Origin: Spirosoma sp. SC4-14
GTDB lineage: Bacteria; Bacteroidota; Bacteroidia; Cytophagales; Spirosomataceae
Assembly (NCBI RefSeq): GCF_037201965.1
Contig: NZ_CP147518.1
Location: 1,859,001 to 1,923,000, forward strand
Reading direction: 5' to 3'
DNA: 64,000 nucleotides
Shown one piece after another: positions 43,499 through 51,737 of the stretch (position 1 is the stretch's first letter; the number at the start of each line of letters is the position of its first letter). The position numbers and the translations under genes were made by a program. A model generated the notes under the pieces. The model did not search any database. It was not told the origin of the DNA and saw only the letters and a program-made list of their open reading frames with translations.

Positions 43499-44755
43499 AT
43501 GAAAACGCTTACTGTCTTACTTGTATTCCTGTCGCTTGCCAGAACTGCCATTTCGCAGGATTTCAGGGCAGGAGCAGCCGTCAGACTCATTACGCCCGAT
43601 CCGTTACTGCCCGTTTCGGGAGGCATAGGTACGCCCAAAAAAGCAGTAGAGAAAAAGGGTGATCTGTATATAAGAGCCTGCGTTTTCGAGAAAGGCAGTA
43701 CGCGCATTGCCATTGTTAGTGTCGATAATCTGGGCTGGCCATCGGTGCTGGGCAACAAGTCGCGGGCGTTGATTAAGGGCATACCACCCGAAAATATTCT
43801 GATCTGTGCGACGCACACCCATAGCGGGCCCGATGCCTATGGATTTCCGAACGAAAAAGGAGAAGCCTTTGCCGATCTGAGCTATCTCGACAAATGTGTT
43901 CATGCCGTTGCCGATGCAGTGAATGAAGCCACCCGAAATCTGGGACCGGCTTCCCTGAAAATTGGGGTCGGTGAAGCCAAAGGTCAAATTGCCTATAACT
44001 ATTACGCTCCCGATCTCTATGATCCGCGTTGTGGCGTAATTCAGGCCATAGCTACCTCGGGAAAACCAATTGTTACCCTGGTAAACTATGCAATTCATCC
44101 CGAAGTGATTGGTTCGGGCCGTGGAATCCTCAGCCCGGATTTGTGCGGACCACTGTGTAGTCGGATCGAAGCAAAAACCGGTGGCATGGCCATGTTTGTG
44201 AATGGCGCCCAGGGAGGCATGGTAACGGCCGATAACCGTCGGGAAGGAGGCAAAGAAGCCAATACGTGGGAAGAATGTATTCGTATCGGCGAACTGCTGG
44301 CCGACGAAGCCCTGCGAATTATAGCCCCTGCCGACACTCAGTCGAGTCCGGCGCTGTTTTGTACCGTTCGAAATATAGCATTCCCCATTGAATCGAACGT
44401 TATGAAATATATTGTCAAGAACTCGCCGTTGCATTATGATGTAGCCGCGGGCGATAAGGTAGTCGCCCAGGTAAATCTGCTCGACATTGGCACGGCCCAG
44501 ATTCTGACCATTCCGGGCGAAGCATTGCCCAATATTGGTTTTTACCTGAAACGGCATATGCACACAAAAGCCCCGTTCTTATTCGGACTAACCAACGACG
44601 CTTTTGGCTATATGTTGACAAAGGTCGATTTCAACAGCTTCAAACGCTATGAATACGTTAGCCGAACCAGTTTAGGTGAAAATACGGCCGAAATTTATAT
44701 GGACGAAGCCCTGAAACTCATTGCCAGTTCGCCGAAAGCCGATGGGTATAAATGA
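43499..44755 (+). CDS. Secreted neutral/alkaline ceramidase-like hydrolase
   Basis: The 418-residue exported protein has a signal peptide (TVLLVFLSLARTAISQ) and the neutral-ceramidase N-terminal fold, with IRACVFEKGSTRIAIVSVDN, the Zn-site region ILICATHTHSGPDAYGFPN and VTLVNYAIHPEVIGSG, all on the expected metal-ligand strands. It hydrolyses N-acyl bonds of ceramide-like lipids, or a related substrate. Most family members are 650 residues or more; this is the shorter N-terminal-domain type, common in Bacteroidota, whose actual substrate is uncertain. The longer frame adds 10 codons before the signal peptide and was not used. Confidence 0.8.
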   Translation: MKTLTVLLVFLSLARTAISQDFRAGAAVRLITPDPLLPVSGGIGTPKKAVEKKGDLYIRACVFEKGSTRIAIVSVDNLGWPSVLGNKSRALIKGIPPENILICATHTHSGPDAYGFPNEKGEAFADLSYLDKCVHAVADAVNEATRNLGPASLKIGVGEAKGQIAYNYYAPDLYDPRCGVIQAIATSGKPIVTLVNYAIHPEVIGSGRGILSPDLCGPLCSRIEAKTGGMAMFVNGAQGGMVTADNRREGGKEANTWEECIRIGELLADEALRIIAPADTQSSPALFCTVRNIAFPIESNVMKYIVKNSPLHYDVAAGDKVVAQVNLLDIGTAQILTIPGEALPNIGFYLKRHMHTKAPFLFGLTNDAFGYMLTKVDFNSFKRYEYVSRTSLGENTAEIYMDEALKLIASSPKADGYK

Positions 44756-44768
44756 ATTATTTTTCCAC

Positions 44769-44845
44769 CAGGATTCACTGGATTTGCAGGGTTTGTTTAG
44801 TCCAAAAAGGAATAAGAATCAATCCTGTCCATCCTGAAAATCCTG
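44769..44845. repeat. CAGGATT/AATCCTG imperfect inverted intergenic repeat
   Basis: Arms at about 44769-44798 and 44817-44845 share the pattern CAGGATT...CAGG against CCTG...AATCCTG. It fills the gap between the ceramidase and PhoPQ-activated genes. It looks like a dispersed element rather than a gene. Confidence 0.5.
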
Positions 44846-44881
44846 CCGAAAAAAACACCTAGCATAAACGTTAATAACTCA

Positions 44882-46243
44882 ATGAAATCTTATCTATTAA
44901 AAACTCTTGTCCTGATTACTTTTGTTGGGGCACTTTTTGCGTTCGAATTTCCTAAACCAACCGATGGGGTAACGCCATCGACAGCGCTGGAAAGTTATCT
45001 GCATAATGGCGATAATTCGTTCAAATGGGAAATTAAAGATACCCACACCTATGGCGACATCACGGCCTACGAAGTGCTGCTGACTTCGCAGAAATGGCGC
45101 GAGTTTACCTGGAAACACCAGCTATCGGTGCTGGTTCCAAAAGAGGTTAACTACGACGGCGCGTTGCTGTTTATCACAGGCGGATCGGTAAAAAATGGCG
45201 AACCAAACTGGAACGGACACGACGATAAATTTAACCGCGCAATCAGTACGGTGGCTACGGCAAACAAGGCGATTGTGGCCGTTCTTCGGCAAACACCCAA
45301 CCAGCCTTTATTCGATAATCTGACCGAAGATGCTCTGATTTCGTACACGCTGCATCAGTTCAAAAAAGATGGTGATTATACGTGGCCGTTGCTGTTCCCG
45401 ATGGTGAAAAGTGCCGTTCGGGCAATGGATGCTGTGCAGGAACTGAGCAAACAAACGCTGCATAAAGACATTAACCGGTTTGTGGTATCGGGCGCTTCCA
45501 AGCGGGGCTGGACGACCTGGCTCACCGGTGCGAGCGATAAGCGGGCCGTGGCCATTGCACCAATGGTGATCGATGTACTGAATATGCCGGTCAATCTGGA
45601 CTATCAGATGAAAATCTGGAATAAATACAGTGAGCAAATCGAAGACTACGTAAAGTTGGGCATTCCGCAGACGGTTCATAGCAAAGAGGGCAGTGCAGTT
45701 ACCGAAATGATCGACCCGTATTCGTATCGCAAAAAGTTAACCATGCCCAAAATGATCTTTATGGGAACGAACGACGAATACTGGACCGTTGATGCCATCA
45801 AGAATTATATTGGCCAGATTCCGGGCGAAAACTACATTCATTATGTGCCGAATGTGGGGCATGAGCTGGGCGACAAGCGGCAGGCGCTGGAAGCCTTGAG
45901 TGCGTTCTTCGGCAATACGCTGGCCAGGAAACCGTATCCAGCTTGCCAGTGGACGGTAACGACAACGAAAAAAGGACTCGATCTCAACATAAAAACTACC
46001 GCCGACAAGCTCGAAAATGTGACGGTCTGGTCGGCCAATTCGACGGATATGATTTTCCAGGATGAAAAATGGGAGGGTAAAAGCCTGGATATTAAAAACA
46101 AAGACAGGATTTCTCTGACAGAAGTTTATCCAGCGTCGGGCTATCGGGCTTTTTATGTCGATCTGAAATACAAAGCACCTACGGGCGGAACCTACACCGA
46201 AAGCACCCGTATGTTTATGACCGATACGAAAGAGTTGAAATAG
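44882..46243 (+). CDS. PhoPQ-activated pathogenicity-related family protein
   Basis: The 453-residue secreted protein begins with a signal peptide (LKTLVLITFVGALFAF), then the PqaA family start TPSTALESYLHNGDNSFKWE and the alpha/beta-hydrolase core. The nucleophile motif is in VVSGASKRGWTTWLTG, and IAPMVIDVLNMPVNLDYQ and MGTNDEYWTVDA supply the acid region, with PNVGHELGDKRQ holding the histidine. It should be a periplasmic or surface hydrolase, perhaps peptidase- or esterase-like; the biochemical function of the family is poorly known. It sits in the locus with ceramidase and glycerophosphodiesterase. Confidence 0.82.
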   Translation: MKSYLLKTLVLITFVGALFAFEFPKPTDGVTPSTALESYLHNGDNSFKWEIKDTHTYGDITAYEVLLTSQKWREFTWKHQLSVLVPKEVNYDGALLFITGGSVKNGEPNWNGHDDKFNRAISTVATANKAIVAVLRQTPNQPLFDNLTEDALISYTLHQFKKDGDYTWPLLFPMVKSAVRAMDAVQELSKQTLHKDINRFVVSGASKRGWTTWLTGASDKRAVAIAPMVIDVLNMPVNLDYQMKIWNKYSEQIEDYVKLGIPQTVHSKEGSAVTEMIDPYSYRKKLTMPKMIFMGTNDEYWTVDAIKNYIGQIPGENYIHYVPNVGHELGDKRQALEALSAFFGNTLARKPYPACQWTVTTTKKGLDLNIKTTADKLENVTVWSANSTDMIFQDEKWEGKSLDIKNKDRISLTEVYPASGYRAFYVDLKYKAPTGGTYTESTRMFMTDTKELK

Positions 46244-46266
46244 TCTGGACCATTTACGGTTTAAAG

Positions 46267-46321
46267 TTTATGGTTGCGCTGCTTATCGGTATACATCCTT
46301 CTTCTGCGGAGCAACCATAAA
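46267..46321. repeat. Inverted repeat of the intergenic hairpin family, copy 2
   Basis: An 11-bp perfect inverted repeat (46267-46277 with 46311-46321) encloses GCTTATCGGTATACATCC, nearly the same inner sequence as copy 1 at 20346-20414. It lies between the PhoPQ-activated protein and the glycerophosphodiesterase gene. Confidence 0.7.
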
Positions 46322-46337
46322 TCATCTCCTCAATTTT

Positions 46338-47183
46338 ATGATCAGAAAACTAATGCTGGCAGGCTTGTTAATGGCTTGCTGGATACGTGGATTTTCTCAA
46401 CAAACAGCGCAGGCAATCCGGCAGCGTTTTAGCGATCCGGCTACGGTACTGGTAGCGGCTCATCGGTCTGTTCATAATCACTATCCCGAAAATTCATTGC
46501 CTGCTTTTCAGGCGGCTTTGGATGCGGGTGTCGACATTATCGAAACAGATGTGAAAGTAACGAAAGATGGTATACCGGTGCTGATGCACGACCGAACCAT
46601 TAACCGAACAACCAACGGAAAGGGCGACCCCGAAACCTATACCTATGCTGAGTTGAATCAGTTTTTTCTGAAAGATGCGCAGGGACAACTGACCGCCTAT
46701 AAAATTCCGACGCTCGACGAGTTGTTACGGCTAACGAAAGGCAAAATCCTGATCGATCTGGATATGAAAACAGATAAGCTCGATCCGGTGTTGCAGGTAA
46801 TCCGGAAAACCGGCACCGAAAAACAGGTGATCTTTTTCGACGACGATGTGACGATGCTGAAGCGCGTGGAGCAGGCTGATCCCGACTATATGCTCATGCC
46901 AAGAGCCCATTCGCAGGCAACAGCCGATAGTTTACTGACGCTGTTCAGGCCCGAAGTGGTGCACATTGATTTTACGTTTTATAATCCGACTGTTACAAGC
47001 CTGATTAAACAGAACAAAGCCCGAGTCTGGATCAATGCATTGGGCGAACCCGATCGGTTGCTGAAGTCGGGTCAAACCGATCAGGCAATGGCCCGTTTGC
47101 TGGGCAACGGGGCAAACATTATCCAGACCGATGAGCCAGAGTTGTGGTTGAAAACCCTGAAAGCAAAGCGGCTGCATCCATAA
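46338..47183 (+). CDS. Glycerophosphodiester phosphodiesterase family protein
   Basis: This 281-residue exported enzyme has a signal peptide (LMLAGLLMACWIRGFSQ) and the GDPD barrel: VAAHRSVHNHYPENSLPAFQ with the catalytic His-Arg and Glu-Asn, IIETDVKVTKDGIPVLMHD with the metal-binding acids and second His, and LIDLDMKTD. It should split glycerophosphodiesters to glycerol-3-phosphate and an alcohol in the periplasm. A bidirectional hairpin follows. Its place after the SusCD-ceramidase genes supports a role in lipid or phosphate scavenging, but this is an inference. Confidence 0.9.
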   Translation: MIRKLMLAGLLMACWIRGFSQQTAQAIRQRFSDPATVLVAAHRSVHNHYPENSLPAFQAALDAGVDIIETDVKVTKDGIPVLMHDRTINRTTNGKGDPETYTYAELNQFFLKDAQGQLTAYKIPTLDELLRLTKGKILIDLDMKTDKLDPVLQVIRKTGTEKQVIFFDDDVTMLKRVEQADPDYMLMPRAHSQATADSLLTLFRPEVVHIDFTFYNPTVTSLIKQNKARVWINALGEPDRLLKSGQTDQAMARLLGNGANIIQTDEPELWLKTLKAKRLHP

Positions 47184-47208
47184 CTTAGCTTCTTGCTGAG
47201 AAAAGTAA

Positions 47209-47237
47209 GCAACCCGCCTGGTTTCAGGCGGGTTGCT
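47209..47237. terminator. Bidirectional terminator between convergent genes
   Basis: A 13-bp GC-rich perfect stem (47209-47221 with 47225-47237) with a 3-base loop separates the plus-strand phosphodiesterase from the minus-strand DUF1398 gene. T runs are short (GTGTT on the plus side), so it is placed on both strands. Confidence 0.75.
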
Positions 47238-47252
47238 GTGTTACTAAGCCTG

Positions 47253-47636
47253 TCAATTGATCGGTATCAATTCGTCATAACTACCGCCAATTCCTATGTA
47301 AACAACGCGTTTAGAAGGACCAGTCAGAATGGCATCGTAGAACCGTACGCCTGCTTCGGCAATATCGGTCATGAACGTTGGGTAATCTGTTTTCCCCTGC
47401 TGATTGTCGCGAATGGCTTTGATGGTCAATTCCTGACTGAAGGTGTTGGCAATAGGCCGTGGATTTGCGGTCTTTGCATGAATCGCTGTTTGCCCATTAG
47501 GGAGATGATACAGAATAATACCGGACGAAACGTCGACCGTATAGGACTGAACGCTGGCTTCTATAAGTTTCTGAGCCAGATCGGGATAGGTGCGGGCGGT
47601 GGCGTAGGCCTGATGGATTTTGTCGAGTGCATTCAT
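47253..47636 (-). CDS. DUF1398 family protein
   Basis: The 127-residue soluble protein matches the DUF1398/YbcV family by the segments IHQAYATARTYPDLAQKLIE and DNQQGKTDYPTFMTDIAEAG, followed by GVRFYDAI and YIGIGGSYDELIPI at the C-terminus. YbcV-like proteins are small and of unknown function; some are phage-associated by annotation. Nothing here indicates a prophage. The gene has the AraC regulator gene 71 bases downstream in the other order and its start is firm (ATG at 47636). Confidence 0.65.
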   Translation of the reverse strand: MNALDKIHQAYATARTYPDLAQKLIEASVQSYTVDVSSGIILYHLPNGQTAIHAKTANPRPIANTFSQELTIKAIRDNQQGKTDYPTFMTDIAEAGVRFYDAILTGPSKRVVYIGIGGSYDELIPIN

Positions 47637-47707
47637 TGATAACGGCTTTGTTTTTGTGTTACAAATGTCTGCACGGATGGGACCATATGATTGTAAAAAA
47701 TCGTTTT

Positions 47708-48490
47708 TCAGATTGGCCGCTTTACCCTATTTTCTTTCAGGAACTCAAGCGGTGCAAGGCCCGTAAAAGCTTTAAACTCCTTATTGAAATGCGCCTGATC
47801 GAAGTAGCCCGCTTCAAAGCCGATGTCAGTAAGGTTACTCCCCAAAGCAAGGCTTTTCAGGGTATGTTTAATCCGAACCAGCGTGGCGAATTTTTTTGGT
47901 GAAGCCCCCACAACTTGCCGGAAACGCTTTTCGAGCGGACTCTGACTGATACACAGGTGATGGGCCAGTTCTTTCATTCGGATCGTACCATTTGTTTGGT
48001 GAATGATGTCGATAGCGGCCCGAACAAGCCGGTCTGTTGGTGTATTGTGCAAGTGCGAGAGCAGAAACCGTTCGGTGATAGCAATTCGCTGCTGATCGGT
48101 AGGGGCTTCGGCCAGTTGCTCTTCCAGTCGTTGCAGGGTAGAAGCCGTTATGAAATGATCGAGCGAAACACTCTGGCGAAATAGCTCGTGCAGTGGTTCA
48201 CGAAAAAAGGAAGCGGCTCCTGTTTCTGTAAAGACAATCAATACGGTGCCGATGTGGCGGGAGTTGCTGAAAATCCGAAACGAATCCATCAGACCCGTAA
48301 TGCCTGATGTGGCCAGCGGAATAAGTGTGTTGTTGCCATGATAGGCCAGACGCCCACGGTATTGAATCCCGATCACTACCGACGTGTCGGGCAGTATTTT
48401 GTATGTCTGTTCGTGGGCGGTTTCAGAAATAATCAGGTGTCTGACGTAGGGCTGGAGTTGAGCGCAGGGCGTGTAAACCTGATAGTTCAT
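47708..48490 (-). CDS. AraC-family transcriptional regulator
   Basis: The 260-residue protein has an N-terminal ligand or dimer domain (YTPCAQLQPYVRHLIISET, a DUF6597-like opening) and a C-terminal pair of helix-turn-helix motifs: TIRMKELAHHLCISQSPLEK and LTDIGFEAGYFDQAHFNKEF followed by FTGLAPLEFLK. It should bind DNA as an AraC/XylS-type regulator. Possible targets are the neighbouring genes, but none is obvious. A 29-bp palindromic element lies upstream. Confidence 0.88.
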   Translation of the reverse strand: MNYQVYTPCAQLQPYVRHLIISETAHEQTYKILPDTSVVIGIQYRGRLAYHGNNTLIPLATSGITGLMDSFRIFSNSRHIGTVLIVFTETGAASFFREPLHELFRQSVSLDHFITASTLQRLEEQLAEAPTDQQRIAITERFLLSHLHNTPTDRLVRAAIDIIHQTNGTIRMKELAHHLCISQSPLEKRFRQVVGASPKKFATLVRIKHTLKSLALGSNLTDIGFEAGYFDQAHFNKEFKAFTGLAPLEFLKENRVKRPI

Positions 48491-48574
48491 AGACCGGAGT
48501 GGGAGTAGGGATGTTAAGTGCTCTTTTTCAGCGCCGAAGGCGTGTCAGGATTATAGTAAAAAAGAATTCTAAGC

Positions 48575-48633
48575 CCCTGTTTTGAGCCCTGAAAGGGTGA
48601 AATAATTTCACCCTTTCAGGGCTCAAAACAGGG
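48575..48633. repeat. 29-bp perfect palindromic inverted repeat
   Basis: Arms at 48575-48603 and 48605-48633 are perfectly complementary with a single base at the centre. The arms themselves contain CCCTGAAAGGG, a nested pattern. It lies upstream of the AraC gene and downstream of the truncated gene and is likely to form a cruciform or be a mobile repeat. Confidence 0.85.
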
Positions 48634-48678
48634 TGTACGTCCCCTTTTCTTAACAGCTCTGGGTGAAGGGAGTGTTGG

Positions 48679-48936
48679 CTATTTATGGGCAGAACGTTTC
48701 TGATTGCCCAGAAGTGCCTCAATCGTTTTGAGGATTCGTTCTACTTTGGTTTCGTCGATTTTGGCCGAATAAATCCAGTCGATATAAGCTTTCTGCTGCG
48801 CATCCGTACAGGCCAGAAAAGCGTCGTAGGCGGGCGGTTCATCCATGAGGCAGTCGCGCAGTTCGTCGGGTAGCTCTTGTGGGTTGTTGTCGGCATGGAG
48901 CACAATATGCACCCAATCGCCCTCTTTCGAGTCTTA
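48679..48936 (-). pseudogene. 5'-truncated OmdA-like (YdeI/OmpD-associated) remnant
   Basis: Only the C-terminal part of a YdeI/OmpD-associated-type domain is present: HIVLHADNNPQELPDELRDCL, PPAYDAFLACTDAQQKAYID and TKVERILKTIEALLGNQ. In the family a DUF1905-like N-terminal half precedes this and the GDWV residues here match its joint. Upstream in frame a TAA occurs at about residue -9, so the rest is missing. A GTG at 48912 could start a 77-residue peptide, but a decayed gene is the simpler reading. Function not retained as far as can be seen. Confidence 0.6.
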
Positions 48937-49163
48937 TGATGCATAGAGGCCGATTTTATTATCACAATTTTGTAATGACCGCCAGTTTGCTATAATTTGA
49001 AACGCACCGAAATGATGGCATCAATAAAGGTTAAGTAAATGAGGGGATTAGTGATTGAGCGACTGAGTAAATAATTGCTTGATAATAAACGATTTAGTTT
49101 ACTCGATAGTCCAATTTGATTCTGCGTAACTGCTTAAATTATTGAAATAAGCTTTTAATTTAA

Positions 49164-51737
49164 TTATGCATAATTCATGTCTAGAAAAAAATGATAGATA
49201 GAAGTTATGTTATCGTTTACTTTATATTTGGTTCTCCCAATTTTAAAATGAGCTCCATAGGAATAGTCGTCAGATAAATCATCAAAATTTCCAGTTAATG
49301 CAAATTTTGTATTAGCAGAAGTTGAAATAGCTTTGTATTTCTCCCATAAATCTATAAAATTGGTATTGTTTATATAGGCAATTATGAAATTACTTGACAA
49401 ACCATTAGTATCATAGTTGAAAATCTTCTCAATATGAGAGTGAATTTTTGTTTTGTCAGCGTAAGATAGATTTAATCCTTCAAAGATACTAATTGTTAAA
49501 CCATCACTGTTTTCTATCTTTATGTCAATTTCGCCTTGAGATTTATTAGATGGCGATGCCCCCCAGCGACTCTGATCTTTTGCATATATTCCTTTATTGT
49601 TTAATACATTTGTAATAAAGCCGTTTCTACTATCTTCATCATTTTGAATGTTTTTTTGTAAACCTTGTAATTGTGAGCATGCAGTTATCAGGTTTTCGAA
49701 GATCCTGTCATTGACTTTAAACCTATCGTATCCTTTCAGGAGTTCTACCACTCTAACATCTTCGGCGCTTTTATCGCAAGTAATTGTCCTCTTCTCTTTT
49801 CTCAAAAATCTTTTTAGAGTGGTATATGAAAAAAAATGTGGTACCTGAGATGTAGAGCATTCAGAGCAACAACAAGGAATCATTTCACGAAAATCTGTTT
49901 CCCTATCTAAGTTTAAAGAAGTAAATATTTCATTAAATTCTTTCCTTATTATTCCTAATACGGCCTCATTGTCATCACCCTGTACTAATACTTCGATTTT
50001 TCTGTTTATCGGATCTCCTATTATAAGCGCAGAGGATTCATCAAATCTATATATTAATCCATTTTTCCAAAATAAATTTTTTTCAATTGATATGAAGTTT
50101 CTGCAAATAAATCTAGGGATTATTCCGGCTGGCATAAACTTAAAATTATATTCGAATCTTAGTTGCGCTTTAATAAATCTAGGCCTTGGGTTAAAACTAA
50201 GATTAGGTATTAATAATTCAGGGATTATATAGTCATAGGACCCTACTAAGTTAAAGCACATCTCAAATCTTTCCATTAATTTTATCAATTCATTGTGTAC
50301 TCCGTTGGGATAGGTTTCCAAATCCCAAATATTATTCAACTCAATCAATGAAAAGCGTCCGTACTGGTATTGAATTTGCTTATTATCAATAAGTTTATAG
50401 AATGCACTAGTGGCCCACTCCGGTTTTAGAATAACAATATTTTTCAATATTGGGTCTTTTTGAAAGTGTAATATATCTCCTAAATCGTGAAAATAATCAC
50501 TTAGGAAATCAGCTCTTGTATTATATATGTCATACTGTGAGCATATATTTAAATATTGATCATAAGTAATAAAGTTTCTATTCAAATCCGAAAGCCTCTT
50601 TCTAATATCAATCCATACTTTAGGTAAACGCTCAGCAAAATGGGGGAGCTTTCTAAATGTATTTATTATACTTTCTTTTAATCTACTTATGCCTTGGTTA
50701 GTTAAACAGCTAGTGTGATGAAACGATATGATATTAGGGAAATTATGTTTTAAAGTACTTTCATCAATGGTTTTTATTCTTATATCTGATTTATTCATCA
50801 CAATGATTACAGGACTATTCTCGCTTAAGGAGTTAATGATATTAAACCAATATTCAAACCCCTTATATTCTTCTTCTTTGCGTGCATCCCATACAAATAC
50901 ATATATTGATCTTTTTGTTAAAAAAAATTGATGAGTAGAATAATATATTTCTTGTCCGCCAAAATCCCAAATATTTAAGACAGCATTTATTGTTATTGAG
51001 TAGTTGTTTCTATATAATTCATCATCATCATCATCATCATCGTCATCGTCATCATCATCATCATTAAAATAGTCATTATCATCATTGTCAGAATAGTTGT
51101 CATAGTCCTCAGATTCTATGTCATATTCATTTAGAAAGTGATAATTTATAGCTTCTTCTTTTGTTAGAGAAATAGGAATTGGCCACTTGCCTATATTTAT
51201 GCCGTGTGTTGTTTCTTCATTGCCTTCAATAAATATAAATTTTGAATCAGTGATTTTCTTCATTAATGATGTCTTTCCAACTTCTCCTTGGCCAACAAAT
51301 AATAATTTTGCTTCAAGTAAACTGCTGGTATATTTTGAAAGGAGGATTTCTTTAAAATATGCATTAATTGCATTTGCTCCTTCTTCGATTATATATTTAG
51401 GAATTCCATTCAGTATGTAATTGCCATCCAAAATGACATCTTTGACTTCTTCCAAATAAAAAATATCTTCTGGTATCCTAGATATGTTATTATAAGATAA
51501 ATCAAGTGTTTCTATAGGTAGATAACAAGGAAAATCAAATCCTATACCATTTGTATAATCAAATGTATTGTTGCTTAGATTTAAATAGGTCAATCTAATT
51601 AGTTGACCTATTTCAGTAGGTAATCGCGTTAGATAATTATTGCTTAAATCTAATTCTCTTAGGCATGTTAGTAAGCCGATTTCAGGCGGTAAGGCCCTCA
51701 ATTGTAAACTACTAAGGTCAAGATAAGAGCTATTATC
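49164..51737 (-). pseudogene. Roco (LRR-Roc-COR) gene, main part, cut from its start by an IS4-family element
   Basis: The frame encodes about 857 residues from the IS junction; residues are counted here from the TTG at 51701 (845 residues to the stop). Leucine-rich repeats fill about 1-110. The Roc GTPase follows with the P-loop GQGEVGKTS at 137-145, DFGGQ at 246-250 and NKSD at 303-306, then COR (about 355-540), a CCCSEC cluster at 610-615 and a C-terminal module with SRWGASPSNKSQGEIDI (711-727) and IFEGLNL (739-745) that could be nuclease-like. Switch I contains 14 Asp in a row. The base composition is much more AT-rich than in neighbours. Rejoined with 52964-53025 it would give 874 residues. 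It may be silent or expressed by read-through. Confidence 0.85.
51015..51064. repeat. ATC/GTC trinucleotide repeat inside the Roco gene
   Basis: About fifteen tandem CAT/CGT triplets encode a run of 14 Asp (Roco residues 214-227), placed between the P-loop and the DFGGQ motif. Slippage would change the length by whole codons and keep the reading frame. Confidence 0.85.

Noticed and set aside
43604..44563. 319-codon minus-strand frame opposite the ceramidase-like gene
   Set aside because: No recognisable motif, while the plus strand has signal peptide and metal-site segments.
48741..48965. Alternative minus-strand frame overlapping the OmdA-like remnant
   Set aside because: Its translation has no family features; the OmdA-like residues are in the other frame.
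51015..51064. Poly-Asp run as an assembly error
   Set aside because: The frame is kept on both sides and triplets alternate between CAT and CGT types, which argues for a real sequence; length could still be uncertain.
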